Assembly: GCA_044338255.1 (NCBI GenBank)
Contig: JBIILZ010000004.1
Location: forward strand, 4,414 to 68,413
Reading direction: 5' to 3'
Origin: CAIUVD01 sp044338255
Lineage (GTDB): Bacteria > Planctomycetota > UBA11346
Length of the DNA: 64,000 bases
Under the pieces are notes generated by a model. It did no database searches. It was not told the origin of the DNA and was given only the letters and a program-made list of their open reading frames with translations. The translations under genes were made by a program, and so were the position numbers. The first letter of the stretch is position 1; each line of letters starts with the position of its first letter. Positions 45,206 to 53,133 of the stretch are shown here, piece after piece.

Positions 45206-46207
45206 ATGTCCGCGACTGCGATCCAGGCCGACAGCCTGAGCAAGATCTTCCGCACCTACGATCGTCGCCCTGGCTTCTGGGGCTCGCTGCGCGACCTCGT
45301 CGATCGCCAGCACCGCGAGTTGAAGGCGGTTGACAACATCTCCCTGACCATCCCCCAGGGCCAGGCGATCGGCTACATCGGCCCCAACGGCGCCGGTAAG
45401 AGCACCACCATCAAGATGCTCACCGGTATCCTCACGCCGACCTCCGGCAGCGTGCGCGTCAACGGCTTCGATCCGCATCGCCAGCGCGGACAGTACGTCA
45501 AGACCGTGGGCGCGGTCTTCGGCCAACGCTCGCAGCTGTGGTGGGATCTGGCAGTGGGCGAAAGCTTCGAGTTGCTGCGCCATCTCTACGACGTCTCGGC
45601 CGCCGACTACGCCACGCGCCTGAAGCGCTTCGACGAGGTCCTTGAGCTCACGCCGTTCCTGCGCACGCCGGTGCGCAAACTCTCGTTGGGCCAGCGCATG
45701 AAGGCCGACATCGCGGCTGCCCTGCTGCACAATCCCTCGGTGCTGTTCCTCGACGAGCCCACCGTTGGCGTCGATGTCGTGACCAAGACCCGCCTGCGCG
45801 AATTCCTGCGCGAGCTCAATCGCGAGCAGGGTACGACCATCCTTCTCACCACCCACGACATGCAGGACATCGAAGCCCTCGCCAGCCGCGTGGTGGTGAT
45901 CGATCACGGCGCGATCATGCATGACGGCACGCTCGCCTCGCTGACCGATCGCTATGGTGGAGGCAAGCTGCTGCGGTTGACCTTGAGCCGCGCGATCGAG
46001 TTGGACCAGCATGCCGATCTGCCCCGCCAGGGCATCGTCTGGACGCAGAGCAGTCCGGTCGAGGTCGTCGCCGTGCTCGAGCGCGACATCGATTGTCCGG
46101 CGACCTTGCAGCGGGTCCTGGGCCTGCTGCCGGTGGCCGACATCGCCATCGAGGAACCCTCGATCGAGGAAGTGGTCAAAGCTCTGTACGGAGGACGCGC
46201 CGGATGA
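45206..46207 (+). CDS. ABC transporter ATP-binding protein without adjacent permease
   Basis: 333 residues. YIGPNGAGKSTTIKMLTGILTPTSG (Walker A), variant signature LSLGQRMKADIAAALLHNP, Walker B VLFLDEPTVGVD and TTHDMQDIE. The start (SKIFRTYDRRPGFWGSLRDLVDR) matches the ABC-2 export group that normally precedes two permease genes. Here nadC follows at once by ATGA overlap, so the permeases are missing from this locus or encoded elsewhere. Confidence 0.9.
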   Translation: MSATAIQADSLSKIFRTYDRRPGFWGSLRDLVDRQHRELKAVDNISLTIPQGQAIGYIGPNGAGKSTTIKMLTGILTPTSGSVRVNGFDPHRQRGQYVKTVGAVFGQRSQLWWDLAVGESFELLRHLYDVSAADYATRLKRFDEVLELTPFLRTPVRKLSLGQRMKADIAAALLHNPSVLFLDEPTVGVDVVTKTRLREFLRELNREQGTTILLTTHDMQDIEALASRVVVIDHGAIMHDGTLASLTDRYGGGKLLRLTLSRAIELDQHADLPRQGIVWTQSSPVEVVAVLERDIDCPATLQRVLGLLPVADIAIEEPSIEEVVKALYGGRAG

Positions 46208-47115
46208 TCCCGCTTGCCCAACATCCGGATGTGGCGGCGCTGGTGCGCCTCGCCCTCCACGAGGACCTGCGCTTCGGCGGCGATGTGACGTGCAGCGCGA
46301 CACTCGCCCCGGGTTCGCAGCTTAGCGGTTGGGTGCGCGCCAAGGAGCCCGGCGTGGTTTGCGGCCTGTGGCTGTTCGCCGAGGTCTTCGCACAACTGGG
46401 GAGAACGGTCGAGGTCAGCGAGGTCGCCGCCGACGGTACCGTCGTCAAGCCCGGCGACATCGTCATCCGCATGCACGGCGACGCGGCGGCGATGCTCATC
46501 GGCGAACGTACGGCGCTCAACTTCTGCCAGCGTCTCTCGGGTACCGCGACCCTCACGCGGCACTATGTCGAGGCCATCGCGGGCACGCGGGCACAGATCC
46601 TCGACACCCGCAAGACCACCCCCGGCATGCGCCTGCTGCAGAAACAAGCGGTGCTCGCCGGCGGCGGCCGCAACCATCGCATCGGGCTCTATGATCAAGT
46701 GCTGATCAAGGACAATCACATCGCCCTGATGCCCCCCGGTCCGTTGGGCTCGGGCCCTGCCGAAGCCGTGCGCCGCAGTCGTGAGCGCCTGGGCCCGACG
46801 GTGATCGTCGAGGTCGAAATCGAAAGCCTGGCGGATCTTGAGCCGTGTATCCACGCGGGGGCCGACATCATCCTCCTCGACAACCTGCCGCCGGCGACGC
46901 TACGCGAAGCCGTCTCCCGCCGTGATGCCTGCGCCGCGTCGCGACCGGTGCTGCTGGAGGCCTCTGGCGGCATCACTCTGGCGACCGTGCGGACCTTTGC
47001 CGAATCCGGCGTCGAGCGCATTTCCACTGGCGAATTGACGCATTCGGTGCGTTCGCTGGACCTCTCGATGCGTTGCCAGCCGCTTTCGCGCTCCGCGAAC
47101 GAGACCGGCGGATGA
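46204..47115 (+). CDS. nadC: Nicotinate-nucleotide pyrophosphorylase (carboxylating)
   Basis: 303 residues. Conserved blocks include ALHEDLRFGGDVTCSA, ERTALNFCQRLSGTATLT, LDTRKTTPGMRLLQKQAV, GGGRNHRIGLYDQVLIKDNHI, VEVEIESL and LEASGGITL. It converts quinolinate and PRPP to nicotinate mononucleotide for NAD synthesis. ATGA overlaps with both the ABC ATPase before it and pabB after it mark a coupled operon. Confidence 0.96.
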   Translation: MIPLAQHPDVAALVRLALHEDLRFGGDVTCSATLAPGSQLSGWVRAKEPGVVCGLWLFAEVFAQLGRTVEVSEVAADGTVVKPGDIVIRMHGDAAAMLIGERTALNFCQRLSGTATLTRHYVEAIAGTRAQILDTRKTTPGMRLLQKQAVLAGGGRNHRIGLYDQVLIKDNHIALMPPGPLGSGPAEAVRRSRERLGPTVIVEVEIESLADLEPCIHAGADIILLDNLPPATLREAVSRRDACAASRPVLLEASGGITLATVRTFAESGVERISTGELTHSVRSLDLSMRCQPLSRSANETGG

Positions 47116-48266
47116 GGTTGGACGAAGCCCTGGCGGCAGTGCACGACGCGCCCGAGGTCTGGTGCCTGGCAGGCCCGTGGTCGATGCTGACCTGGGACGT
47201 CGAGCCGGCCACGCTCGCTGACTTGCCACCGCTCGCCGACCTGCCACCGCTCGCCGGCGTGGGCGCAGCGGACAGTCTCGGCTGGAGCCGGTTCTCCGGT
47301 GGCTGGTTGATGCAGGCTGATTACGCCGGCGCGATGCAGGTGGTGCGGGTACGCTCGGCCCTGGTGTGGGGTCCGGATGGCGTGTGCACGACGCTGGGCG
47401 GAGCGCGTCTGCCCGCGTCGCCGACACCGACCGTTGCTGCCCTCAGCCCGCGTCTGGCCGGTCCCTTGCAGCCGGCCTGGGATCGGGCGGGACATGGCCA
47501 GCGCGTGGCGCGCATCCGTGAACACATCGCCGCCGGCGATTGCTATCAGATCAACCTCACCCTGCCGTTTATCGGCAGTTTGGCGCAGGGTGATGATCTG
47601 GCGGTCTTCCGTGCCTTGCTCGCGACCAGTCCGGCGCCGTTTGCCGGCTGCATCCGCCGCCCCGGTCAGTCGACCATCGTCAGCCATAGTCCGGAATGCC
47701 TGGTGGCCTGTGCCGCCGGGAACATCGCCAGCGCGCCGATCAAGGGCACCCGTCCTCGCGGACGTCGCGCCGAGCTCCTCGCGAGCGGCAAGGACGCAGC
47801 CGAATTGACCATGATCGTCGATCTCGTGCGCAACGATCTCGGGCGCGTCGCCCAGCCCGGCAGCGTGCGCGTCAGCGATGCCCAGCGCGTCATCGACCTG
47901 CCCTATGTCCATCATCGGGCGGCGGAGGTGATCGCGCAGCTGCGCCCGGGTACGCGCTGGCACGAGGTCATCGACGCGATCTTTCCCGCAGGCTCGATCA
48001 CCGGTGCGCCCAAGCGCAAGGCCATGGAGCTCATTGACCGTTATGAGGTCGCCACGCGCGGCGCATATTGCGGCAGCTTCGGCTGGATCGGCAACGACGG
48101 AGCCGGCCAGCTCAACGTCGCGATCCGCACAGCACTGATCAGTGGCAAGCGCATTGCCGTGCATGCCGGCGGGGGCATCGTCGCCGACTCGGAAGGGGAC
48201 AGCGAATGGGACGAAGTTCGCGCCAAGGCCTCGGCGCTGGCGGCGGCGCTCGGAGAAATTTTATGA
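47112..48266 (+). CDS. pabB: Aminodeoxychorismate synthase component I
   Basis: 384 residues. The chorismate-binding domain has IREHIAAGDCYQINLT, SHSPECLVA, PIKGTRPRG (about 209-217, with the PabB-type Lys), MIVDLVRNDLGRVA and IFPAGSITGAPKRKAMELID. It aminates chorismate on the way to folate. The N-terminal part is short and carries a two-copy 18-bp repeat (LADLPP). It overlaps nadC and the TPR gene by ATGA. No separate PabA is in the window. Confidence 0.94.
   Translation: MRLDEALAAVHDAPEVWCLAGPWSMLTWDVEPATLADLPPLADLPPLAGVGAADSLGWSRFSGGWLMQADYAGAMQVVRVRSALVWGPDGVCTTLGGARLPASPTPTVAALSPRLAGPLQPAWDRAGHGQRVARIREHIAAGDCYQINLTLPFIGSLAQGDDLAVFRALLATSPAPFAGCIRRPGQSTIVSHSPECLVACAAGNIASAPIKGTRPRGRRAELLASGKDAAELTMIVDLVRNDLGRVAQPGSVRVSDAQRVIDLPYVHHRAAEVIAQLRPGTRWHEVIDAIFPAGSITGAPKRKAMELIDRYEVATRGAYCGSFGWIGNDGAGQLNVAIRTALISGKRIAVHAGGGIVADSEGDSEWDEVRAKASALAAALGEIL
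47214..47249 (+). repeat. In-frame 18-bp duplication in pabB
   Basis: CTCGCTGACTTGCCACCG and CTCGCCGACCTGCCACCG, two differences, encode LADLPP twice in the variable N-terminal domain. Confidence 0.9.
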
Positions 48267-49144
48267 AATCTGCTGATATGGTGCGTGCGCTGCTGCTGAG
48301 CGGGGTCGTGCTGCTGCCGGCCTGTGCCCGCAATGAGGGCTATTCCGGTCGGGGGGTGTTTAATGAAGCGCACACCTCCTCGACCACCGCCTTGGCTGAT
48401 GCTGAGCGCGTCGATGCCGCTCAGCATTTGTACACCGATGGCCTGTTCGATCGCGCCCGCGAAGCCGTCGATGGCCTGCTGGCTGATGGCGTCCGTCATC
48501 CGCAGGTGTTCATGCTCAAGGCCCAGCTGCTGCGCCAGGCCGGTGATCTCGATGGTGCTATTCCCTGGTGCGCGAAGGCCGTCGAGGCCTCGCCCGCGTG
48601 GGTCGAGCCACGCGTTCTGGCGGCGCAGATCCATCTCGCTCGTGAGCGCTACGCCGCCGCCGCGAGCTTGTTCGAGGACATCGATCGCCTGGCGCCGCGC
48701 GGACCGTGGGGCGCCTACGGTCAGGCGGTGGTGGCTTCGCGGCGCGGCGACCATGCGCAGGCGATCAGCTTCTGCGATCGGGCCCTGGAGCGCGATCCCG
48801 ACCACGAGCCGAGTCTCCAGCTGCGTGCCCAGCTGGCGCGGTTGAAGGGCGATGCCGCCGGCGAAGAACGTCTGCTGGCGCGCTACGCCGCCCTGCAGCC
48901 CATGGATGCCGAGGCGCGGGTGCGCCTGGGCGAGCTCGCGCAGGCCGCCGGGCGCATGGAGGACGCGCGTCGGCAGCTGATGCGCGCCTACGAGCTCGAA
49001 CCGCGACCGAGCACCGCCGCGCAGCTCGCCGATCTGGCGCGCTTAGCCAACGACGTCGAAGACGAACGCCGCTGGCGACAACGCAGCGGTGCACCGGTCA
49101 GGAATCCCGACGAGGAGCCCGTCTCACAACCATCGGTGCAGTAG
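48263..49144 (+). CDS. TPR-repeat lipoprotein
   Basis: 293 residues. The signal ends in LLPAC with lipidated Cys21. The rest is built of TPR-like helix pairs (for example VFMLKAQLLRQAGDLDGAIPWCAKAVEASP, GAYGQAVVASRRGDHAQAISFCDRALERDP, ARVRLGELAQAAGRMEDARRQLMRAYELEP). It should scaffold proteins in the periplasm. It is the last gene of the coupled ABC-nadC-pabB-TPR unit. Confidence 0.85.
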   Translation: MKSADMVRALLLSGVVLLPACARNEGYSGRGVFNEAHTSSTTALADAERVDAAQHLYTDGLFDRAREAVDGLLADGVRHPQVFMLKAQLLRQAGDLDGAIPWCAKAVEASPAWVEPRVLAAQIHLARERYAAAASLFEDIDRLAPRGPWGAYGQAVVASRRGDHAQAISFCDRALERDPDHEPSLQLRAQLARLKGDAAGEERLLARYAALQPMDAEARVRLGELAQAAGRMEDARRQLMRAYELEPRPSTAAQLADLARLANDVEDERRWRQRSGAPVRNPDEEPVSQPSVQ

Positions 49145-49175
49145 CCGGTGTCAGAGCTTCCTTTGCGATTTATAT

Positions 49176-49187
49176 ATCATATATGAT
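49176..49187. promoter_or_regulatory. AT-rich perfect palindrome before the isomerase gene
   Basis: ATCATATATGAT is a 12-bp perfect palindrome inside the AT-rich stretch 49167-49190, ending seven bases before the ATG. It stands out in GC-rich surroundings and could be a repressor operator. Confidence 0.5.
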
Positions 49188-49193
49188 TAGCCT

Positions 49194-49997
49194 ATGCTGA
49201 CTCCTGGTCTGGTCTCCATCAGTTTTCGTACCTTGCCGGTGCCGGCGGTTCTGGGCTTGGCGCGCACCGCCGGTCTGCAGGCCATCGAATGGGGCGGCGA
49301 TGTGCATTGCCCGCACGGTGACGAGGCCACCGCGCGGACGGTGGCAGCGGCGACCGCCGCCGCCGGCCTGACGGTTGCCGCCTATGGCTCGTATTACCGC
49401 CTCGGCGTGAGCGAGGGCCAGGGCCTGAGTTTCGCCCAGGTGCTGGCGTCGGCGGTGGCCATCGGTGCCCCGGCGATCCGCGTCTGGGCCGGCAATCAGG
49501 GCTCGGCAGCGACCTCGCCCGGGCAGCGGACGGCGATCATCAGCGATGCCCGTCGTATCGCCGACCTCGCGGCGGCGGTTGGCATCCGCGTGCTCAGCGA
49601 ATGGCATGGCGGGACGCTGACCGACACCAGTGCCAGCGGCGTCGACTTTCTGAGCGCGGTCGGTCATCCGCATTTCGCGACCGTGTGGCAGCCGAATGTC
49701 GGACTGAGCACCGCGGCGGCCTTGGCCGAGCTTGCCGCCGCGCTGCCTTGGGTCGAACAACTGCATGTCTTTCACTGGCGTGAGCACGAGCGCCTGCCCT
49801 TGCAGGAGGGGGCCGACGCTTGGCGGCGCTACCTGGAGCTCGCCGCCACCAGCGGCAAGGTCCGCGCTGCGCTGCTCGAATTCGTGCGCGCTGACGAGCC
49901 GGCGCAACTGGCTCGTGATGCCGCCACTTTACTCGACTTACTCCACCAGCTTGACCTCCTTGCCCCGCTCGCCGAACAGAAAGAGACCCCCGCATGA
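49194..49997 (+). CDS. Sugar phosphate isomerase/epimerase (xylose isomerase-like TIM barrel)
   Basis: 267 residues. LVSISFRTLPVPAVLGLARTAGLQAIEWGGDVHCP at the start, IRVWAGNQGS, RVLSEWHGGTLTDT (metal-ligand Glu and His) and ATVWQPNVG and HVFHWRE follow the AP endonuclease 2 family barrel. The substrate is unknown; such enzymes often act in polyol or uronate use. There is no clear ribosome-binding site before ATG 49194. It overlaps the dehydrogenase gene by ATGA. Confidence 0.85.
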   Translation: MLTPGLVSISFRTLPVPAVLGLARTAGLQAIEWGGDVHCPHGDEATARTVAAATAAAGLTVAAYGSYYRLGVSEGQGLSFAQVLASAVAIGAPAIRVWAGNQGSAATSPGQRTAIISDARRIADLAAAVGIRVLSEWHGGTLTDTSASGVDFLSAVGHPHFATVWQPNVGLSTAAALAELAAALPWVEQLHVFHWREHERLPLQEGADAWRRYLELAATSGKVRAALLEFVRADEPAQLARDAATLLDLLHQLDLLAPLAEQKETPA

Positions 49998-50962
49998 CCG
50001 TCATCGCCATAACCCATCATGCGCAAGAGTTGCCACGTTTTTTCACCGATGGCGATCTGCGTCGTCTCCATGAGGCCGCCGAGGTCCGCATCGTCGGCCC
50101 TGAGCGTGCTGCGGTCTTGCCGCAATTGGCGGACGTCGACATCCTCCTCGGTTCGTGGGGCATGTTGCGTCTGGATACGGAATTGCTGGCGGCAGCGCCG
50201 CGCTTGCGGGCGGTGTGCTATGCCGCTGGCTCGGTGAAGTGCTTCGTCACGCCCGAGTCCTACGCCCGGGGGGTGCTGATCACCACGGCCATGCATGCCA
50301 ATGCCGTGCCGGTGGCCGAGGTCACCCTCGCCCTGATCACCCTCGCCAACAAGAACTGGTTCACCGCTCAGGCGGTGATGCGTCAGCCCTACAAGCATGA
50401 AATCGCCCATGTCGGCAATTTTGGAACCACGGTCGGTCTTATCGGCTATGGCGCGATCGCCCGCCTGGTGCTGGCCAAGCTGATGGCCATGGAACTCAAC
50501 GTCCTGGTCTACGACCCGCATGTGCGGGAATTGCCGGCGGGCGCCGAGCGCGTCGCCGACCTCGTCGAACTCGCCCGCCGCTGCGATGTCCTCAGCCTGC
50601 ATGCGCCCGACATCCCGGCCACGCACGGGATGTGCGATGCCGCTTTCTTCGCCGCCATGCGCGACGGGGCGACCTTCATCAACACCGCCCGCGGCAGGCT
50701 GGTCGATGAGGCAGCGATGCTCGTCGAGCTCGAGCGCGGGCGCATCTACGCGCACCTCGATGTCACCCATCCCGAGCCACCGGTGGCCGACAGTCCCCTC
50801 TATCGCCTGCCCAACGTCTGGCTGACGCCGCACCTCGCAGGCAGCTCGAGCGGCGAGATCCGCCGCATGGGCCGCCTGGCGATCGAGGAATGCCTGAGCG
50901 TGATCGGCGGCCAGGCGCCGCGATTCCCAGTGCCGCAAAGCATGCTGGCGACGATGGCATAA
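49994..50962 (+). CDS. D-2-hydroxyacid dehydrogenase family protein
   Basis: 322 residues. NAD-binding TVGLIGYGAIARLVLAKL (about 144-161), catalytic Arg region INTARGRLVDEAAM, Glu in VTHPEPP and His in VWLTPHLAGSSSGE match the family. It reduces 2-oxo acids or oxidises D-2-hydroxy acids; substrate undefined. It is paired with the sugar isomerase-like gene, which suggests a shared catabolic step. It is the last core gene before tRNA-Gln. Confidence 0.9.
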   Translation: MTVIAITHHAQELPRFFTDGDLRRLHEAAEVRIVGPERAAVLPQLADVDILLGSWGMLRLDTELLAAAPRLRAVCYAAGSVKCFVTPESYARGVLITTAMHANAVPVAEVTLALITLANKNWFTAQAVMRQPYKHEIAHVGNFGTTVGLIGYGAIARLVLAKLMAMELNVLVYDPHVRELPAGAERVADLVELARRCDVLSLHAPDIPATHGMCDAAFFAAMRDGATFINTARGRLVDEAAMLVELERGRIYAHLDVTHPEPPVADSPLYRLPNVWLTPHLAGSSSGEIRRMGRLAIEECLSVIGGQAPRFPVPQSMLATMA

Positions 50963-51032
50963 GTGGCCGGGCGGGATGCCGGGGTCCAGGGGCCGGGCCG
51001 AGTGCCGGGGACCAGGGGCGGTCGTCCACGAC

Positions 51033-51059
51033 TTGACGCCTGCCACTTTGCCCTATGTT
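51033..51059 (+). promoter_or_regulatory. Possible tRNA-Gln promoter
   Basis: TTGACG (51033-51038) and TATGTT (51054-51059) are spaced by 15 bases, with the tRNA 17 bases further on. The spacing is short, so this is tentative. Confidence 0.3.
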
Positions 51060-51076
51060 GCCCGCCCTGTTGACGG

Positions 51077-51150
51077 TGGGGCATCGTCTAACGGTAGGAC
51101 TGCAGATTCTGGCTCTGCCTATCGGGGTTCGAATCCCTGTGCCCCAACCA
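51077..51150 (+). tRNA. tRNA-Gln (anticodon CTG)
   Basis: 74 nt with encoded CCA. Acceptor TGGGGCA pairs with TGCCCCA, D arm GTC-TAACGGTA-GAC, anticodon stem GCAGA/TCTGC with loop TTCTGGC giving CTG, T arm GGGG-TTCGAAT-CCCT. It reads CAG codons. Its 3' half is also the C-terminal coding end of the opposing serine recombinase, marking it as the integration target of the right element. Confidence 0.96.
51119..51150. other. Inferred attachment core in the tRNA-Gln 3' half
   Basis: This segment is shared by the T arm and acceptor of the tRNA (plus) and the last codons of the recombinase (minus; ending GAQGFEPR). Position and overlap suggest the att core; the exact crossover is not visible. Confidence 0.5.
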
Positions 51151-52642
51151 ACCAGGACGGCTGTACAAAACAGCCGTTTTGACCTGTGATGGCCCTCCCC
51201 TGCAAGGGGGAGGGCCACGCTTTTAGGGTCATATGCCTATCAAACCCGCAATGAACTTCTGCTAACAAGGCGCTTATCACGGCCTGTTGCTCGTCATTTG
51301 GCCGGCCCAACAGGCGATCAAGCCCTGTGCGAAGCCGTTCGGCCTGAATTTCCAGATCGTCATCCTTGATGCGTGCATGGGCTAGAGCGCCTTCGATGCG
51401 ATCGAGGTTTTTCTGGGCTACAGCCTGCTCTTCGCTCAGTCTTTCGACTTCGCCCCGAGCGGCGGTCGCTAGGGCGTCTCCTTTGGCGAGGAGATCGATG
51501 ATGCGTGCGATTCGTGCCTGGCATCCATCGCGCAGTCGGGCGTGCTTGGCCCGCTCCTCGATGAGCAGTTCCCCGCGAAGGGCGTTTGCCGCTCGTTCAC
51601 GCGCCCAAATCTTCATGAGTGGTCCGTCGGTGCCCGCGAGAGAGGAAAGTGCCTGTAATGCGGCTCTTTCCCATGCTACGGCAGGAAGGTCTCTGGCCGT
51701 GCATCCCGCATGTGCGATTTTTCTGGAGCAACGGTAGTAGGGATACGCCTGCCCATGTCGCCCGCATGATGTTACTCCGACTAAGCGGCCACCGCATAGG
51801 GCACAACGCCCAACACTTCCCAAAACCCAGATACGATTCGTGCCGCGGCCGATCTTCTTCCGAGCTCCCTCACCAAAGCCGGCACGATCATTTGGACGCC
51901 TGTCGACCAGCGCTTTGGCTGCGCGTACAAATGTATCTAAATCGATGAGCTGTCCGATATATCGACGTTGGCGGATCAATCTTGCTACTGCTTGCCTGCT
52001 CCATGGACGATTGCGTGGAGATTGCACACCATTGCTGCGCAGCCAGTCGCTCAGTTCGGCCAAAGATTCTCCTTCGAGGCAGCGATGCCAGACCTGGGCA
52101 ACGATCGGTCCGTGTTCAGGATGAACGATGAGCTTTTTGTTGCCTGGTGGCCCAATGACAACGAGCCCTGCGGGGACCGGACCACCAACGAAGGCTCCCT
52201 TCGACTTAAGCAATCGCATAGACGCTCCGACCCGTTCGCTGATCGCTTCGCGCTCATATTGGCCAAAAGTTCCTAAAATCCCTAAGAACATCCGGCCGAC
52301 CGCGGATTCCGTATCCAAGTTTTCGGTTACCGAAACGAGTTCAATATTGTTTTGGTTACACAATTTCACCAGCGAACACAGGTCGCTCACTGAGCGACTC
52401 AAGCGGTCGAGCTTCCAGACGCAGATACCCTTCACGCTTCCTGTTTTGACCAGCTCCAGGACTCGCTTCGCTCCTGGCCTCATGAGATCCTTAGCGCTGA
52501 ATCCCGCGTCTTCTACGTGGATGGGATCGTTCACGCCTTTGCTGAGCAGAAGCGCCCTGCATCGCTCGAGTTGAGAGGACAAGCTAACGCCCTCGCGAGC
52601 TTGATCCTCGGTGGACACTCTCGTGTAGATGACCCAGTGCAT
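51119..52642 (-). CDS. Large serine recombinase (integrase) reading into tRNA-Gln
   Basis: 507 residues. Catalytic start MHWVIYTRVSTEDQAREGVSL with Ser10; ICVWKLDRLSRSVSDL and YEREAISERVGASMRLL are conserved blocks. The recombinase domain (about 155-250), zinc ribbon CALCGG to YYRCSRKIAHAGC and coiled-coil (about 360-430) follow. The final codons come from the complement of the tRNA 3' end and its terminator. It is a different protein from the left recombinase, not a recent copy, yet has the same layout. Confidence 0.95.
   Translation of the reverse strand: MHWVIYTRVSTEDQAREGVSLSSQLERCRALLLSKGVNDPIHVEDAGFSAKDLMRPGAKRVLELVKTGSVKGICVWKLDRLSRSVSDLCSLVKLCNQNNIELVSVTENLDTESAVGRMFLGILGTFGQYEREAISERVGASMRLLKSKGAFVGGPVPAGLVVIGPPGNKKLIVHPEHGPIVAQVWHRCLEGESLAELSDWLRSNGVQSPRNRPWSRQAVARLIRQRRYIGQLIDLDTFVRAAKALVDRRPNDRAGFGEGARKKIGRGTNRIWVLGSVGRCALCGGRLVGVTSCGRHGQAYPYYRCSRKIAHAGCTARDLPAVAWERAALQALSSLAGTDGPLMKIWARERAANALRGELLIEERAKHARLRDGCQARIARIIDLLAKGDALATAARGEVERLSEEQAVAQKNLDRIEGALAHARIKDDDLEIQAERLRTGLDRLLGRPNDEQQAVISALLAEVHCGFDRHMTLKAWPSPLQGRAITGQNGCFVQPSWLVGAQGFEPR
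51157..51180 (+). terminator. tRNA-Gln terminator hairpin
   Basis: ACGGCTG (51157-51163) and CAGCCGT (51171-51177) form a 7-bp stem followed by Ts. It lies seven bases after the tRNA. A second strong stem without a good T-run (51191-51200 with 51207-51216) follows. Confidence 0.7.
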
Positions 52643-52908
52643 GGATACTCCCGGAGAAGGTGAAGTCAGACGGACTGAATCCTATCATGCACTGTGGCAT
52701 TCCATCATGAACCTGGAAAGGGGTTCTTATTCTGTCCGGTCCTTTTGTCTTGACGGTATGCCTGCGGTAGTCGGTTGATGCAAATAATCATCTGGTCAGG
52801 CCTTAAGATAAAAGTGATTCGTAATCTTCCCTGGTGTTGACAGTCCGGAAAATCGGACAGCTTAAAATTGCTTAGAAATACCGCGCATTTTCAATAGATT
52901 CATGTGCT
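52643..52908. other. Divergent control region between recombinase and rep genes
   Basis: This 266-base stretch holds the promoters of the leftward recombinase and rightward rep genes. It contains a promoter/operator candidate (52837-52868) and a CTGTCCGG half-site at 52733-52740. No gene is seen. Confidence 0.55.
52837..52868 (+). promoter_or_regulatory. Candidate rep promoter with embedded operator
   Basis: TTGACA (52837-52842) is followed 18 bases later by CTTAAAAT. Between them GTCCG-N6-CGGAC (52843-52858) is an inverted repeat, matched by the CTGTCCGG half-site upstream. This is what an autoregulated replication promoter looks like. Confidence 0.5.
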
Positions 52909-53133
52909 ATGGCTATTTCCAGAGCCGAGTGCAATCGATTGGGCGCGATTCAGGCAGCCAACGATGCTCGACTCGAAATCCATCCTTCAGAATGCGATCA
53001 TCCAGACGCGCAACGCAGACGCGCCAAGGCCCTCGAGATCCTTTGGGAACTCGGGGCCATGGCTGCACCCGCAGCTTATCCGGCACCCGAAGAATCCACA
53101 GGGGCAGATAGCCGTGCGCGACCGTCCATTTGA
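52909..53133 (+). CDS. Small hypothetical protein upstream of rep
   Basis: 74 residues, MAISRAECNRLGAIQAAN to the end, without a recognised domain; the middle (DAQRRRAKALEILWELGAM) may be helical. It overlaps the proposed rep start by 20 bases in another frame, an arrangement often used for coupled expression. The competing reading is a longer rep protein starting at 52904; codon character does not settle it. No clear ribosome-binding site is visible. Confidence 0.4.
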   Translation: MAISRAECNRLGAIQAANDARLEIHPSECDHPDAQRRRAKALEILWELGAMAAPAAYPAPEESTGADSRARPSI

